From Akkermansiaceae bacterium (lineage in GTDB: Bacteria; Verrucomicrobiota; Verrucomicrobiia; Verrucomicrobiales; Akkermansiaceae), in contig JARFRT010000361.1 of assembly GCA_029287105.1 (NCBI GenBank), positions 1 through 9,955 on the forward strand: 9,955 nucleotides of DNA. Reading direction: 5' to 3'. The number at the start of each line of letters is the position of its first letter. Position 1 is the stretch's first letter. The notes beneath the pieces were generated by a model. That model did no database searches and was not told where the DNA came from. It saw only the letters and a list, made by a program, of their open reading frames with translations. Position numbers and translations under genes: made by a program. Shown in pieces: positions 1-6,934 of this stretch.

Positions 1-42
1 CTATCACTGAATGGCATTAGTTCAATGAGAAATGGTGGCCGC

Positions 43-546
43 CTAGCGGTCCGGGGTTTCGGGCGAGTGTGGGTAGTCCTTGTTGGTCATCGCCTGATAG
101 GTGAAAATCCAGAAGCAGATGATCCCCCAGGTGAGGCCGAGCACGACGCCGAAATCAATGATGCCGCGCCATGGCTGCGGGCAGAAGTGGACGAGGATGA
201 CGAGCATGATGATACCGAGGGTGAGAATGATGGCGGTGAGTTGGGTTTTCCTTTTGGCGTGGAAGTATCCCATGCAGAAAAACGGGGCGAGCAGCATGCG
301 CAGCGGGGTCGGGTGATCATGGAGGTACTTGACACGCGCGGCGGTGCGGGGCGCGAACTTCTTTTGGAAGCCGCGATAGCCTTCGGCGACAAGCATAAAG
401 AGGGCGAACCCGACCAGAGCGATCCACTGCCCGAGGCTGAGTCCCATTTCCAGCGCTTCGATGGCCTTGGGTGTGAGTCGGTAGATGGCACTGCCGATCA
501 GTGCGGTGACGCCTAGTAATCCCCATAGGGCTCCAATAATTCGCAT
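43..546 (-). CDS. Small four-helix membrane protein, function unknown
   Basis: A 167-residue protein I cannot assign to a named family. Hydrophobic stretches at about residues 3-23, 39-55, 103-121 and 129-149 look like four membrane helices, with a shorter hydrophobic patch at 83-95. Between helices two and three is a strongly basic segment (about residues 56-80) containing EGYRGFQKKFAPRTAAR, probably cytoplasmic and possibly the conserved signature of the family. There is no signal peptide distinct from the first helix and no catalytic motif that I can see. It is the last gene of the minus-strand group led by lysC, 61 bp after the DUF4328 gene. No good Shine-Dalgarno sequence precedes the ATG. 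The reading frame is real by hydropathy pattern and position; the overlapping frames on both strands look like shadows, rich in Asp/Glu/Gly or Ser/Arg. Confidence 0.8.
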   Translation of the reverse strand: MRIIGALWGLLGVTALIGSAIYRLTPKAIEALEMGLSLGQWIALVGFALFMLVAEGYRGFQKKFAPRTAARVKYLHDHPTPLRMLLAPFFCMGYFHAKRKTQLTAIILTLGIIMLVILVHFCPQPWRGIIDFGVVLGLTWGIICFWIFTYQAMTNKDYPHSPETPDR

Positions 547-607
547 CCGTCGAGCATCGGGGAAAGATCGGGGAATGTAAAGCCGCAGGTGGAAATAGCT
601 GCTTTTT

Positions 608-1282
608 TCACGAGGTTCGCCAGAGTGACATACGCCGGTGTTGGGCGAGGGTGATGCCGATGACGAGTGTGATGGCGAGGTAGTCGAGGACGATGGTGAG
701 GGGTGCGGAAACGATGGTTAGTTTTTCGGCGATTGACAAGGTTTCGGGGCTATGGCCGTCCTGCTGGAGCACGCTGGAGACGACGGCCATGAGGCAGAAG
801 GCGAGGAGGAGAAACCACCAGAGCGGGAGGGTGGTCTTCAAGGCGTCATGGCGTCCGTAGCTGGCGTTGCGGATTTCCTTGAGGGTCGTGAAGGGTTTCC
901 AGAGGGAGAGCACGGGGATAAACAGGTAGCCAACGGCCAGGCCCGGCGTCGTTTCCATTTTTGGCGCGTCGAGCAGCCAGCCGTTTTTACAACTGCGGTT
1001 GAGCCAGAGGCAGAAGAGGACGACAACGAGGGCACGGGTCGCGCCTTGCGCCCATCCCGTGATGCCGATGATCTCCCCCAGCTTGTTGGCGTCCAGAGAA
1101 AGGGAGGCGCTGGCCACGGCTTGATTGAGCAGGATGACGAAGACCGTCAGCATGGCCTCAATGATGAACAGGCTGACGAGGATGGATCCGAGTCTGCCGT
1201 TGTTGCGAAATACTCCGTACGGACCGTGTAAGCCTTTGGCCGGGGCTGATGCGGTGGGGGACTTGTAGTGCTGCCTGGCCAT
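608..1282 (-). CDS. DUF4328 domain membrane protein
   Basis: A 224-residue polytopic membrane protein. Hydrophobic segments lie at about residues 32-57, 78-95, 115-130, 150-172 and 190-214. The segment TPGLAVGYLFIPVLSLWKP (residues 112-130) followed by a Lys-Glu-Ile-Arg-Asn-Ala-Ser stretch matches the hallmark of DUF4328 proteins as I know it: a Thr-Pro-Gly, a hydrophobic run with Phe/Ile-Pro, a Pro-Phe/Tyr, then a Leu-x-Glu-Ile helix. The biochemical role of DUF4328 is unknown. The short N-terminus (1-30) is polar and basic, so it should be cytoplasmic. The ATG lies only 17 bp after the lysC stop codon, so the two genes are very probably co-transcribed; that does not by itself give it a role in amino acid metabolism. 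The assignment is from recognition of the motif, not a search. Confidence 0.82.
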   Translation of the reverse strand: MARQHYKSPTASAPAKGLHGPYGVFRNNGRLGSILVSLFIIEAMLTVFVILLNQAVASASLSLDANKLGEIIGITGWAQGATRALVVVLFCLWLNRSCKNGWLLDAPKMETTPGLAVGYLFIPVLSLWKPFTTLKEIRNASYGRHDALKTTLPLWWFLLLAFCLMAVVSSVLQQDGHSPETLSIAEKLTIVSAPLTIVLDYLAITLVIGITLAQHRRMSLWRTS

Positions 1283-1299
1283 GCGCTGTATGTCCCGGG

Positions 1300-2529
1300 C
1301 TAGGCCTCGGGTTTTTTATCGAGGTCGAAGGCCTCGTGGACGACGCGGGCGGCGTGTTCGATATCGGCTTCCTCCACGGTCACGGAGATTTTGATTTCGG
1401 AAGTGGAGATCATGCCGATGTTGATGCCGGCGTCACCGAGGGCCTTGAACATTTTGGCGGCCACGCCGGAGTGGGAGCGCATGCCGATGCCGACGGTGCT
1501 GAGCTTGGCGAGGGCGGCTTCGGTTTCGATCTGGGCGTCCCGGGAGAGCTCGCCGAGGACGGGTTTGAGCGCGGCCTGGGCGCGGCCGAGGTCGTTGGTA
1601 TGCATGGTGAACGAGTGGCGTGCCATGCCATCGCTGGCGATGTTGGAGACGATCATATCGACGTTGATCTCGGCATCGGCGAGGCAGCCGAGGATTTTTC
1701 CCGAGTTGCCGGGGGTGTCCGGGATATCGGTGATTGTGACGCGGGCTTGGGAGCGCTCGATGGAGACTCCTCGGATGACTACTGCTTCCATGGCGGGATG
1801 TTCTTCGGTAACTAGGGTTCCAGGGTTGTCATTGAGGCTTGAACAGACCTCGAAGACAACACCGTATTTTTTGGCGAATTCGACGGAGCGCGATTGCATG
1901 ACCTTGGTCCCGGAGGAGGCCATTTCGAGCATTTCGTCGTAAGAGATTTCGGGGAGCTTGCGGGCGTTGCTGACGATGCGTGGGTCGCAGGTGTAGACGC
2001 CGTCGACGTCGGTAAGGATCTGGCAGACGTCGGCCTTGAGTGCGGCGGCCACGGCGATGGCGCTCAGGTCGGAGCCGCCACGTCCGAGGGTGTGGATATG
2101 TCCGCCCTTGGTGATGCCTTGGAAGCCGGCGACAATGACGACCTTTTGCTCGTCGAGGTAGCCCTGGAGCATGGTCGGGTCGATCGCGTCGATGCGTCCG
2201 CGGGTGTGGCTGCCGACGGTGGTGATGCCGGCCTGTCTGCCGGTGGCGGAGACGGCATCGACACCGATGTTTTGCAGGGCCATGGTGAGCAGGGCGATCG
2301 ACTGCTGTTCGCCGCTGGAGAGCAGGACATCGAGTTCGCGCTCGGGTGGGTTGGCGTTGAGCTCGCGGGCCATGCCGAGGAGTTGGTCGGTGACGCCGCC
2401 CATGGCAGAAACGACGGCGACCACTTGGTTGCCTTGGTCGCGCAAGCGCTTGATGCGTGATGCGACGTTGCGGATGCGGTCGAGACTGCCGACGGAGGTG
2501 CCTCCGTATTTTTGAACGATCAGTGCCAT
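1300..2529 (-). CDS. lysC: Aspartate kinase (aspartokinase), monofunctional, with two C-terminal ACT domains
   Basis: Catalyses ATP-dependent phosphorylation of L-aspartate to 4-aspartyl phosphate, the first step to lysine, threonine, methionine and isoleucine; cytoplasmic. The 409 residues match the Bacillus/Corynebacterium-type length. The kinase domain occupies about 1-245: KYGGTSV at 7-13, a Ser-Ser-Gly-Glu-Gln near 71-75, TLGRGGSDLSA at 147-157 and DVDGVYTCDPR at 174-184. Two ACT regulatory domains follow (about 263-335 and 345-405), with NVDMIVSNI at 289-297 and the typical SHSGVAAKMFKALGDAGINI at 352-371, so feedback inhibition by lysine and/or threonine is expected. No homoserine dehydrogenase domain is fused. 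Met247 could start a separate beta subunit (see findings). It is first in a minus-strand group, divergent from korA, behind a good -35/-10 pair. No Shine-Dalgarno sequence precedes the ATG. The gene could equally be called ask. Confidence 0.97.
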   Translation of the reverse strand: MALIVQKYGGTSVGSLDRIRNVASRIKRLRDQGNQVVAVVSAMGGVTDQLLGMARELNANPPERELDVLLSSGEQQSIALLTMALQNIGVDAVSATGRQAGITTVGSHTRGRIDAIDPTMLQGYLDEQKVVIVAGFQGITKGGHIHTLGRGGSDLSAIAVAAALKADVCQILTDVDGVYTCDPRIVSNARKLPEISYDEMLEMASSGTKVMQSRSVEFAKKYGVVFEVCSSLNDNPGTLVTEEHPAMEAVVIRGVSIERSQARVTITDIPDTPGNSGKILGCLADAEINVDMIVSNIASDGMARHSFTMHTNDLGRAQAALKPVLGELSRDAQIETEAALAKLSTVGIGMRSHSGVAAKMFKALGDAGINIGMISTSEIKISVTVEEADIEHAARVVHEAFDLDKKPEA

Positions 2530-2553
2530 GCGGATGAAGTGATTTGAGCGCGG

Positions 2554-2581
2554 AGCATAGCGGCGGGATGGGGGGCGTCAA
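2554..2581 (-). promoter_or_regulatory. Candidate sigma-70-type promoter of lysC
   Basis: Read on the minus strand there is TTGACG (2581-2576; 5 of 6 to the -35 consensus), a 16-bp spacer, then TATGCT (2559-2554; 4 of 6 to the -10 consensus). Transcription would begin near 2547, giving a leader of only about 18 nt before the lysC ATG at 2529. That is too short for a riboswitch or attenuator, so control of lysC, if transcriptional, should act at initiation. The position in a divergent intergenic region supports it. I found no equally good promoter for korA on the other strand; a TATCAA at 2671-2676 lacks a properly spaced -35 box. Confidence 0.55.
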
Positions 2582-2684
2582 GTCTGGGAACACGACGCAG
2601 GTATTCTTATTTGTTTTGCACCCTGTCTTTTTCCTTTTGAATTTTGCCCTTCATGCTATGGGCATGCAGGTATCAATCATTTCC

Positions 2685-4460
2685 ATGGCTAATTCAACCG
2701 CTTCTCCTGTGCCGGACACGCTGAAAAATGCTGTCATTCGCCTTGCCGGATATTCTCAAGATGGCATCCAGTCCGTGGGTGGCTTTCTGGCCCAGCTTGC
2801 TGGTTCGACGGCCAAGGAGGTCATGACGTATATGACGATCCCCGCGACGATTTCCGGGGGTGCCTCGATATTCCAGGTCCATCTGGGTTCGGGGGAGGTG
2901 CTTCACCCTGGAGACGATGCGGATATGCTGGTCGCCTTTTACCAGGATTCCTATGACGCTCACCTGGCATCCCTGCGTGATGGCGGGGTTTGTTTTTACG
3001 ACAGTGACCAGGTCGATGAGATCAAGGAGGAGCGTGGCATCCGGCATATCGGGGTGCCGTTTACCTCGGCGACGATCGAGGCCCTCGGCGGGTCTGCCAA
3101 GAACCGGGGGAAGAACATCTTTGTGTTAGGTCTGCTGTGTGCGGTCTACGAGCTTGATCGGGAGAAGATGAGCGGGATCATTGCCAAGAAGTTCGGGGGG
3201 AAGTCCGAGGGGGTCTTGCGCAACGCGATGCTGGCCTTTGACGCGGGCTATGCCTGGCCGGTGACGAGTATCGCGCACATGCCGATGGCGCCCGGCGAGA
3301 GCAAGGGGAAGAAGCGGATTTCCGCCGATGGCAATACGATGATTGCCCTGGGGCTTATTGCGGGAGGATGCCGGTACGGCGCGGCCTATCCCATCACTCC
3401 ATGGACGAGTATCATGGAGATTTTGCGTTCCGAATTTCCGAAGTATGGTGGCTCGTTCATCCAGTGCGAGGACGAGCTTGCCGCGGTCTGCATGGCGATT
3501 GGGATGTCCTATTCCGGGCATTTGGCGGTGACCGGGTCATCCGGGCCCGGGCTGGCGTTGAAATCCGAGGCGTTGGGGTATGCATCGATGGCCGAGTTGC
3601 CGCTGGTGGTGGTCAATGTCCAGCGTGGTGGTCCGTCGACAGGTTTGCCGACCTCGGTGGAGCAATCCGACTTGATGCAGGCGATTTATGGTTCCCATGG
3701 TGATGCGCCGCGGGTGGTCCTGGCGCCCCGGAGTGTGAAGGACTGTTTTTACACGGCCTTGAGGGCGTGCCGCATTGCACGCGAGTATTCGACGCCGGTG
3801 ATTATTTTATCGGACCAGTCGATTGCCACGCGGATTGAGGCCTTCACCCAACCGGATTTGGAAAAATGGTGGGAAGAACCGGTGTTGGACACTGCGGAGC
3901 GGGACGAGGATTTTAAACCCTACCCCCTCGACAAGCTGACACGTCATTCGCCTCCCGGTTCGCCGTCGAAGGCGGGGAAATATCCGGTCGTGACCGGGCT
4001 TGAGCATGATGAGTGGGGGCATCCGTCGGGAAACCCGCAGAATCATGCCGCCATGACGGCGAAGCGGCGCGAGAAGCTGGTGCAGCTATCGCATTCACTG
4101 CCGCCACCGTCGTTCCATGGTGACACCGACGGGGATTTGCTCTTCGTCGGCTGGGGCTCGACTTATGGGCCCGTCAAGGAGGCCACCGAGCGTTTACGGC
4201 AGAAGGGGCACAAGGTGGGTTGCATGCACATTCGTAACATTCACCCTCTCCGTGCCGGTCTGGGAGATATTTTTGGCCGCTACCGGCATGTGCTTGTTCC
4301 TGAAATGAATGATTCGGGAGTTTATGGTTATGGCCAGCTTGCCACCCTCCTCCGGGCCAAACTGTGTGACCCCCGTATCCAGTCGCTCAACAAGGTCGAG
4401 GGGCTTGGCTTCCGTGTTGTTGAGCTTGTTGACGAAGCCGAAAAAATCCTCGCCGTTTAA
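2685..4460 (+). CDS. korA: 2-oxoacid:ferredoxin oxidoreductase, fused gamma-alpha subunit (2-oxoglutarate synthase type)
   Basis: Large subunit of the two-subunit enzyme that interconverts 2-oxoglutarate plus CoA and succinyl-CoA plus CO2 with ferredoxin; cytoplasmic, paired with KorB. From the ATG at 2685 it has 591 residues. The gamma domain fused at the N-terminus spans about 22-205 (SGGASIFQVHLGSGEVL at 57-73). The alpha pyrimidine-binding domain spans about 212-390: YPITPWT at 235-241, CEDELAA at 261-267, GSSGPGLAL at 284-292 and GGPSTGLPT at 315-323. A transketolase C-like domain follows (about 484-580). The frame is open back to an ATG at 2544, but the extra 47 residues overlap the lysC promoter and look unlike the family, so I chose 2685; ATGs at 2658 and 2664 remain possible. 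Residue 240 is Trp, where the family often has Ser or Ala. Substrate (2-oxoglutarate rather than pyruvate or another oxoacid) is inferred from the best family fit. Confidence 0.93.
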   Translation: MANSTASPVPDTLKNAVIRLAGYSQDGIQSVGGFLAQLAGSTAKEVMTYMTIPATISGGASIFQVHLGSGEVLHPGDDADMLVAFYQDSYDAHLASLRDGGVCFYDSDQVDEIKEERGIRHIGVPFTSATIEALGGSAKNRGKNIFVLGLLCAVYELDREKMSGIIAKKFGGKSEGVLRNAMLAFDAGYAWPVTSIAHMPMAPGESKGKKRISADGNTMIALGLIAGGCRYGAAYPITPWTSIMEILRSEFPKYGGSFIQCEDELAAVCMAIGMSYSGHLAVTGSSGPGLALKSEALGYASMAELPLVVVNVQRGGPSTGLPTSVEQSDLMQAIYGSHGDAPRVVLAPRSVKDCFYTALRACRIAREYSTPVIILSDQSIATRIEAFTQPDLEKWWEEPVLDTAERDEDFKPYPLDKLTRHSPPGSPSKAGKYPVVTGLEHDEWGHPSGNPQNHAAMTAKRREKLVQLSHSLPPPSFHGDTDGDLLFVGWGSTYGPVKEATERLRQKGHKVGCMHIRNIHPLRAGLGDIFGRYRHVLVPEMNDSGVYGYGQLATLLRAKLCDPRIQSLNKVEGLGFRVVELVDEAEKILAV

Positions 4461-4494
4461 GATCCTGAACTTAAATCCTTAATCATCTATCAAA

Positions 4495-5394
4495 ATGTCC
4501 TCTCCCGCACCTGTTGAAAAACTAACCAAAAAGCAACTGAAGGCTGACAAACCGACCTGGTGTCCAGGTTGTGGCGACTTCTCAGTGCTCGCCTCTTTTT
4601 TCAATATTGTCCAGAAGCTTGAAATCCCGCACGAGAAGATTGTGTGTGTTTCGGGTATCGGATGTTCTTCGCGTTTTCCATACTTCGTGAATGCCCATGG
4701 TATCCACTTTATCCACGGTCGGGCGCTTCCGCTTGCGACCGGAATTTCGCTGTCGCGCCCGGACCTGCACGTGTTTGTTTTTGGTGGTGACGGTGATGGC
4801 TATTCCATCGGGGGTAATCACCTGACCCATGCGGCGCGCAAGAATGTAAACCTATCCTATGTGGTGATGGATAACCAGGTGTACGGTCTGACCAAAAACC
4901 AGACCAGCCCGACGACGCCGGTCGGCCGCGTCTCCAAGACCGACCCCCGTGGTGCCATTGACCGTCCGGTCAACCCGATGGCGCAGCTCGTCGCCAGTGG
5001 TGCCACCTTTATTGCCCGGACCCACACCACCCAGATCAAGCACATGAACGAGATGTTTGAGCGTGCGATCCTGCATCCTGGTTTTGCGGTGGTGGAGACG
5101 CTTTCCGAGTGTTCCATGTTCTTCCCGGGCGCGTTTGATGCCGGTAATCCTCGCAAAGGGGGGCGCTTTGATGTGGTGGACGAGTCGGCCCGCAATATGG
5201 AATCGACTGCCGAGGCGATGACTCTGGCGGAGGAGACCGAAGAGGATTTCCCCGGGAAGTTCGGTGTTTATTACGAAACGAAGCGACCCACGAAAAACGA
5301 GCTGGAGCACGCCTGGGTTGATGATGCCCGGGCGAAGGTGGCGGGTATTTCCGACCAGGACCTGATGTATCAGCGGTTTGACGCGATGCGTTAG
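4495..5394 (+). CDS. korB: 2-oxoacid:ferredoxin oxidoreductase, beta subunit
   Basis: Thiamine diphosphate and [4Fe-4S]-carrying subunit that completes the KorAB enzyme. At 299 residues it has the usual length. WCPGCGD (22-28) provides two cluster cysteines, Cys23 and Cys26; Cys57 in SGIGCSS (53-59) and Cys206 in ECSMFFPG provide the other two, with spacings that match the known beta-subunit pattern (Cys26 to Cys57 is 31 residues). The magnesium/thiamine diphosphate motif is GGDGDG at 97-102 followed by GGNH at 106-109, with DNQVYGLTKNQ at 126-136. All ligands expected for an active enzyme are therefore present. The gene begins 34 bp after korA in the same direction, so one mRNA is likely. 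Its leader is AT-rich and lacks any Shine-Dalgarno sequence. No separate ferredoxin or delta subunit is encoded nearby, as is normal for the two-subunit type. Confidence 0.95.
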   Translation: MSSPAPVEKLTKKQLKADKPTWCPGCGDFSVLASFFNIVQKLEIPHEKIVCVSGIGCSSRFPYFVNAHGIHFIHGRALPLATGISLSRPDLHVFVFGGDGDGYSIGGNHLTHAARKNVNLSYVVMDNQVYGLTKNQTSPTTPVGRVSKTDPRGAIDRPVNPMAQLVASGATFIARTHTTQIKHMNEMFERAILHPGFAVVETLSECSMFFPGAFDAGNPRKGGRFDVVDESARNMESTAEAMTLAEETEEDFPGKFGVYYETKRPTKNELEHAWVDDARAKVAGISDQDLMYQRFDAMR

Positions 5395-5535
5395 GTTGCT
5401 GTCAGCCGTGGAATCCAAGGTCGTGATTGCTTGCCCGTAGGGAATCCGCTGGCGGCTGGAGGCGGTTGATGGAATCGGTTCTTTGCGTCTGGCTGTGTTT
5501 ATGGCATGGATAGCGGTCCATTATTTGAACCTATT
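5395..5535 (+). promoter_or_regulatory. korB-metY intergenic region with spaced GGAATC repeats
   Basis: This 141-bp gap carries GGAATC three times on the same strand, at 5410-5415, 5441-5446 and 5471-5476. The starts are 31 and 30 bp apart, about three turns of DNA. There is also an inverted repeat CAGCCG (5403-5408) / CGGCTG (5453-5458), and a 5-bp inverted repeat ATGGA (5506-5510) / TCCAT (5517-5521) just before the preferred metY start. No T-tract follows any of these, so I do not see a terminator after korB. I recognise no SAM riboswitch core and no well-spaced -35/-10 pair. A regulator-binding region for metY is a guess from the spacing alone. Confidence 0.3.
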
Positions 5536-6822
5536 ATGAAACTAGAAACCTTATGTCTGCATGGCGGACAGCAGCCTGATCCGACCACCAATGCCTGTGC
5601 CGTTCCCATTTACCGCACCAGTTCCTTTGTTTTTGACTCCACGGAGCATGCCGCCAATCTTTTTGCGCTCAAAGAGTTGGGCAACATTTACACCCGGCTG
5701 ATGAATCCGACCACGGATGTGTTGGAAAAGCGGGTGAGTCTGTTGGAGGGGGCCCATGAGATGGCCGGGCTGGGATTTTCCTCGGGGACCGCGGCAATTT
5801 TTAACAGTATCATCAACCTGGCGCAGACGGGGGACAACATTGTTTCCGCCCGTAACCTGTATGGTGGCAGCTACACGATGTTTAACGACATTTTGCCGAA
5901 GATGGGTATTGATGTCAGTCTGGTGGACTCGACCGATCCTGCGAATTTTGAGGCGGCGATCGATGCGAACACCCGTGCCTTGTTCTGTGAAACGGTATCG
6001 AACCCCGCCTTGGAAGTGGCGGACCTGGAGGCGATTGCGGCGATTGCCCACGCCCATGGGCTGCCGCTGATTGTGGACGCGACATTTTCCACACCCTACC
6101 TGACCAAGCCGCTGGTGCATGGTGCTGACATCGTGGTGCACTCGCTGACCAAGTGGTTTGGCGGGCACGGGATCGGGCTGGGAGGAATCGTGGTGGACTC
6201 GGGGAAATTCAACTGGGGTGCAGGCAAGCATCCGCTTTTTGACGAGCCGGATAGTTCTTACCACGGTTTGCGCTGGGGGCATGACTTACCTGAGCCGTTG
6301 GCACCGCTTGCTTACATTCTCCGGATGCGGACAGGTCCGTTGCGCAACCTGGGCGCCTGTATCAGTCCGGACAATGCCTGGCAGTTCCTGCAGGGGATTG
6401 AAACCTTGCCGTTGCGCATGGCGCGTCACTGCGAGAACTCGTTGAAAGTTGCCCGCTATCTGCAGGGCCACGATGCTGTCGAGTGGGTGCGTTTTCCCGG
6501 GCTTTCCACTGACCCCGAGTATGACCGCTGCCAGAAGTACCTCGGTGGAAAAGGCGGCGGCATGGTGGTCTTCGAGCTCAAGGGCGGCAGTGAGGCCGGG
6601 CAGAAATTCATTGAGGCACTCAAGTTGTTCCTGCATCTCGCCAACGTTGGTGATGCCAAGAGTCTGGCCATCCACCCGGCGACCACGACGCATAGCCAGC
6701 TCAATGCCGAGCAGCAGCTCGGGGCGGGCATTACCCCCGGCCTGATCCGCCTCAGTGTCGGTATCGAGCACAGCGGTGATATCATTGCCGACCTCGAACA
6801 GGCGCTGGCGAGTCTTGGTTAG
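5536..6822 (+). CDS. metY: O-acetylhomoserine aminocarboxypropyltransferase (O-acetylhomoserine sulfhydrylase)
   Basis: Pyridoxal-phosphate enzyme of the Cys/Met metabolism family that converts O-acetylhomoserine and sulfide to homocysteine; cytoplasmic. From the ATG at 5536 it has 428 residues, the length of MetY rather than the shorter MetB/MetC/MetZ (about 380-400). Visible motifs: the opening MKLETLCLHGGQQPD, YTRLMNPTT at 52-60 (phosphate contact from the partner subunit), SSGTAA at 82-87, DATFSTPYL at 181-189, and HSLTKWFGGHG at 202-212 where Lys206 is the cofactor lysine. SLAIHPATTTHSQL at 376-389 and LIRLSVGIE at 403-411 close the active site. The long insertion around 223-265 is characteristic of MetY. 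An upstream in-frame ATG at 5506 would add ten residues that do not fit the family start. It follows korB by 141 bp and ends in an intrinsic terminator. A closely related lyase activity cannot be fully excluded. Confidence 0.94.
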   Translation: MKLETLCLHGGQQPDPTTNACAVPIYRTSSFVFDSTEHAANLFALKELGNIYTRLMNPTTDVLEKRVSLLEGAHEMAGLGFSSGTAAIFNSIINLAQTGDNIVSARNLYGGSYTMFNDILPKMGIDVSLVDSTDPANFEAAIDANTRALFCETVSNPALEVADLEAIAAIAHAHGLPLIVDATFSTPYLTKPLVHGADIVVHSLTKWFGGHGIGLGGIVVDSGKFNWGAGKHPLFDEPDSSYHGLRWGHDLPEPLAPLAYILRMRTGPLRNLGACISPDNAWQFLQGIETLPLRMARHCENSLKVARYLQGHDAVEWVRFPGLSTDPEYDRCQKYLGGKGGGMVVFELKGGSEAGQKFIEALKLFLHLANVGDAKSLAIHPATTTHSQLNAEQQLGAGITPGLIRLSVGIEHSGDIIADLEQALASLG

Positions 6823-6844
6823 GCGCGCGCAAGTTCATCACCAT

Positions 6845-6878
6845 CGCCGTCGTGGGTTCGCTCGCGGCGGCGCTTTTT
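6845..6878 (+). terminator. Intrinsic terminator downstream of metY
   Basis: CGCCGTCG (6845-6852) pairs with CGGCGGCG (6865-6872) as an 8-bp stem with one G-U wobble and a 12-nt loop. It is followed at once by C and five T (6874-6878). It begins 22 bp after the metY stop codon and fits a Rho-independent terminator on the plus strand. There is no matching T-tract for the converging minus-strand gene, so it should act in one direction. Confidence 0.8.
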
Positions 6879-6934
6879 ATGGGGGGCGGAAGCTTGCTCT
6901 GGATGGCTCCCGGATCGGCTTCCCCGGGGACTGC

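Noticed and set aside
25..516. A plus-strand acidic 163-residue frame opposite the first membrane gene
   Set aside because: The opposite strand gives a coherent four-helix membrane protein; the acidic frame is its complement.
567..607. Terminator after the DUF4328 gene on the minus strand
   Set aside because: The best stem (AAAGC/GCTTT with a bulge) is short and AT-rich, and only three T follow it.
1249..1815. A long plus-strand open frame opposite lysC, rich in Gly, Asp and Ala
   Set aside because: Composition is what a GC-rich gene gives on its reverse strand; lysC on the minus strand is certain, and the frame has no recognisable domain.
1829..2593. A minus-strand frame within lysC giving an Arg/His/Pro-rich 254-residue protein
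   Set aside because: A frame-shifted shadow of lysC, with the low-complexity Arg/His/Pro bias typical of such shadows.
2602..2676. korA promoter from TTGCAC (2616-2621) or TATCAA (2671-2676)
   Set aside because: No partner box at 16-18 bp spacing scores better than 3 of 6.
5395..5535. A SAM or SAH riboswitch before metY
   Set aside because: None of the conserved cores of the SAM-I, SAM-II or SAH classes that I know can be seen; the CAGCCG/CGGCTG pair encloses a 44-nt loop with no terminator stem.
6900..6934. CCCCGGGG palindrome as terminator for the beta-CASP gene
   Set aside because: No loop-stem geometry followed by a T-tract on the minus strand.
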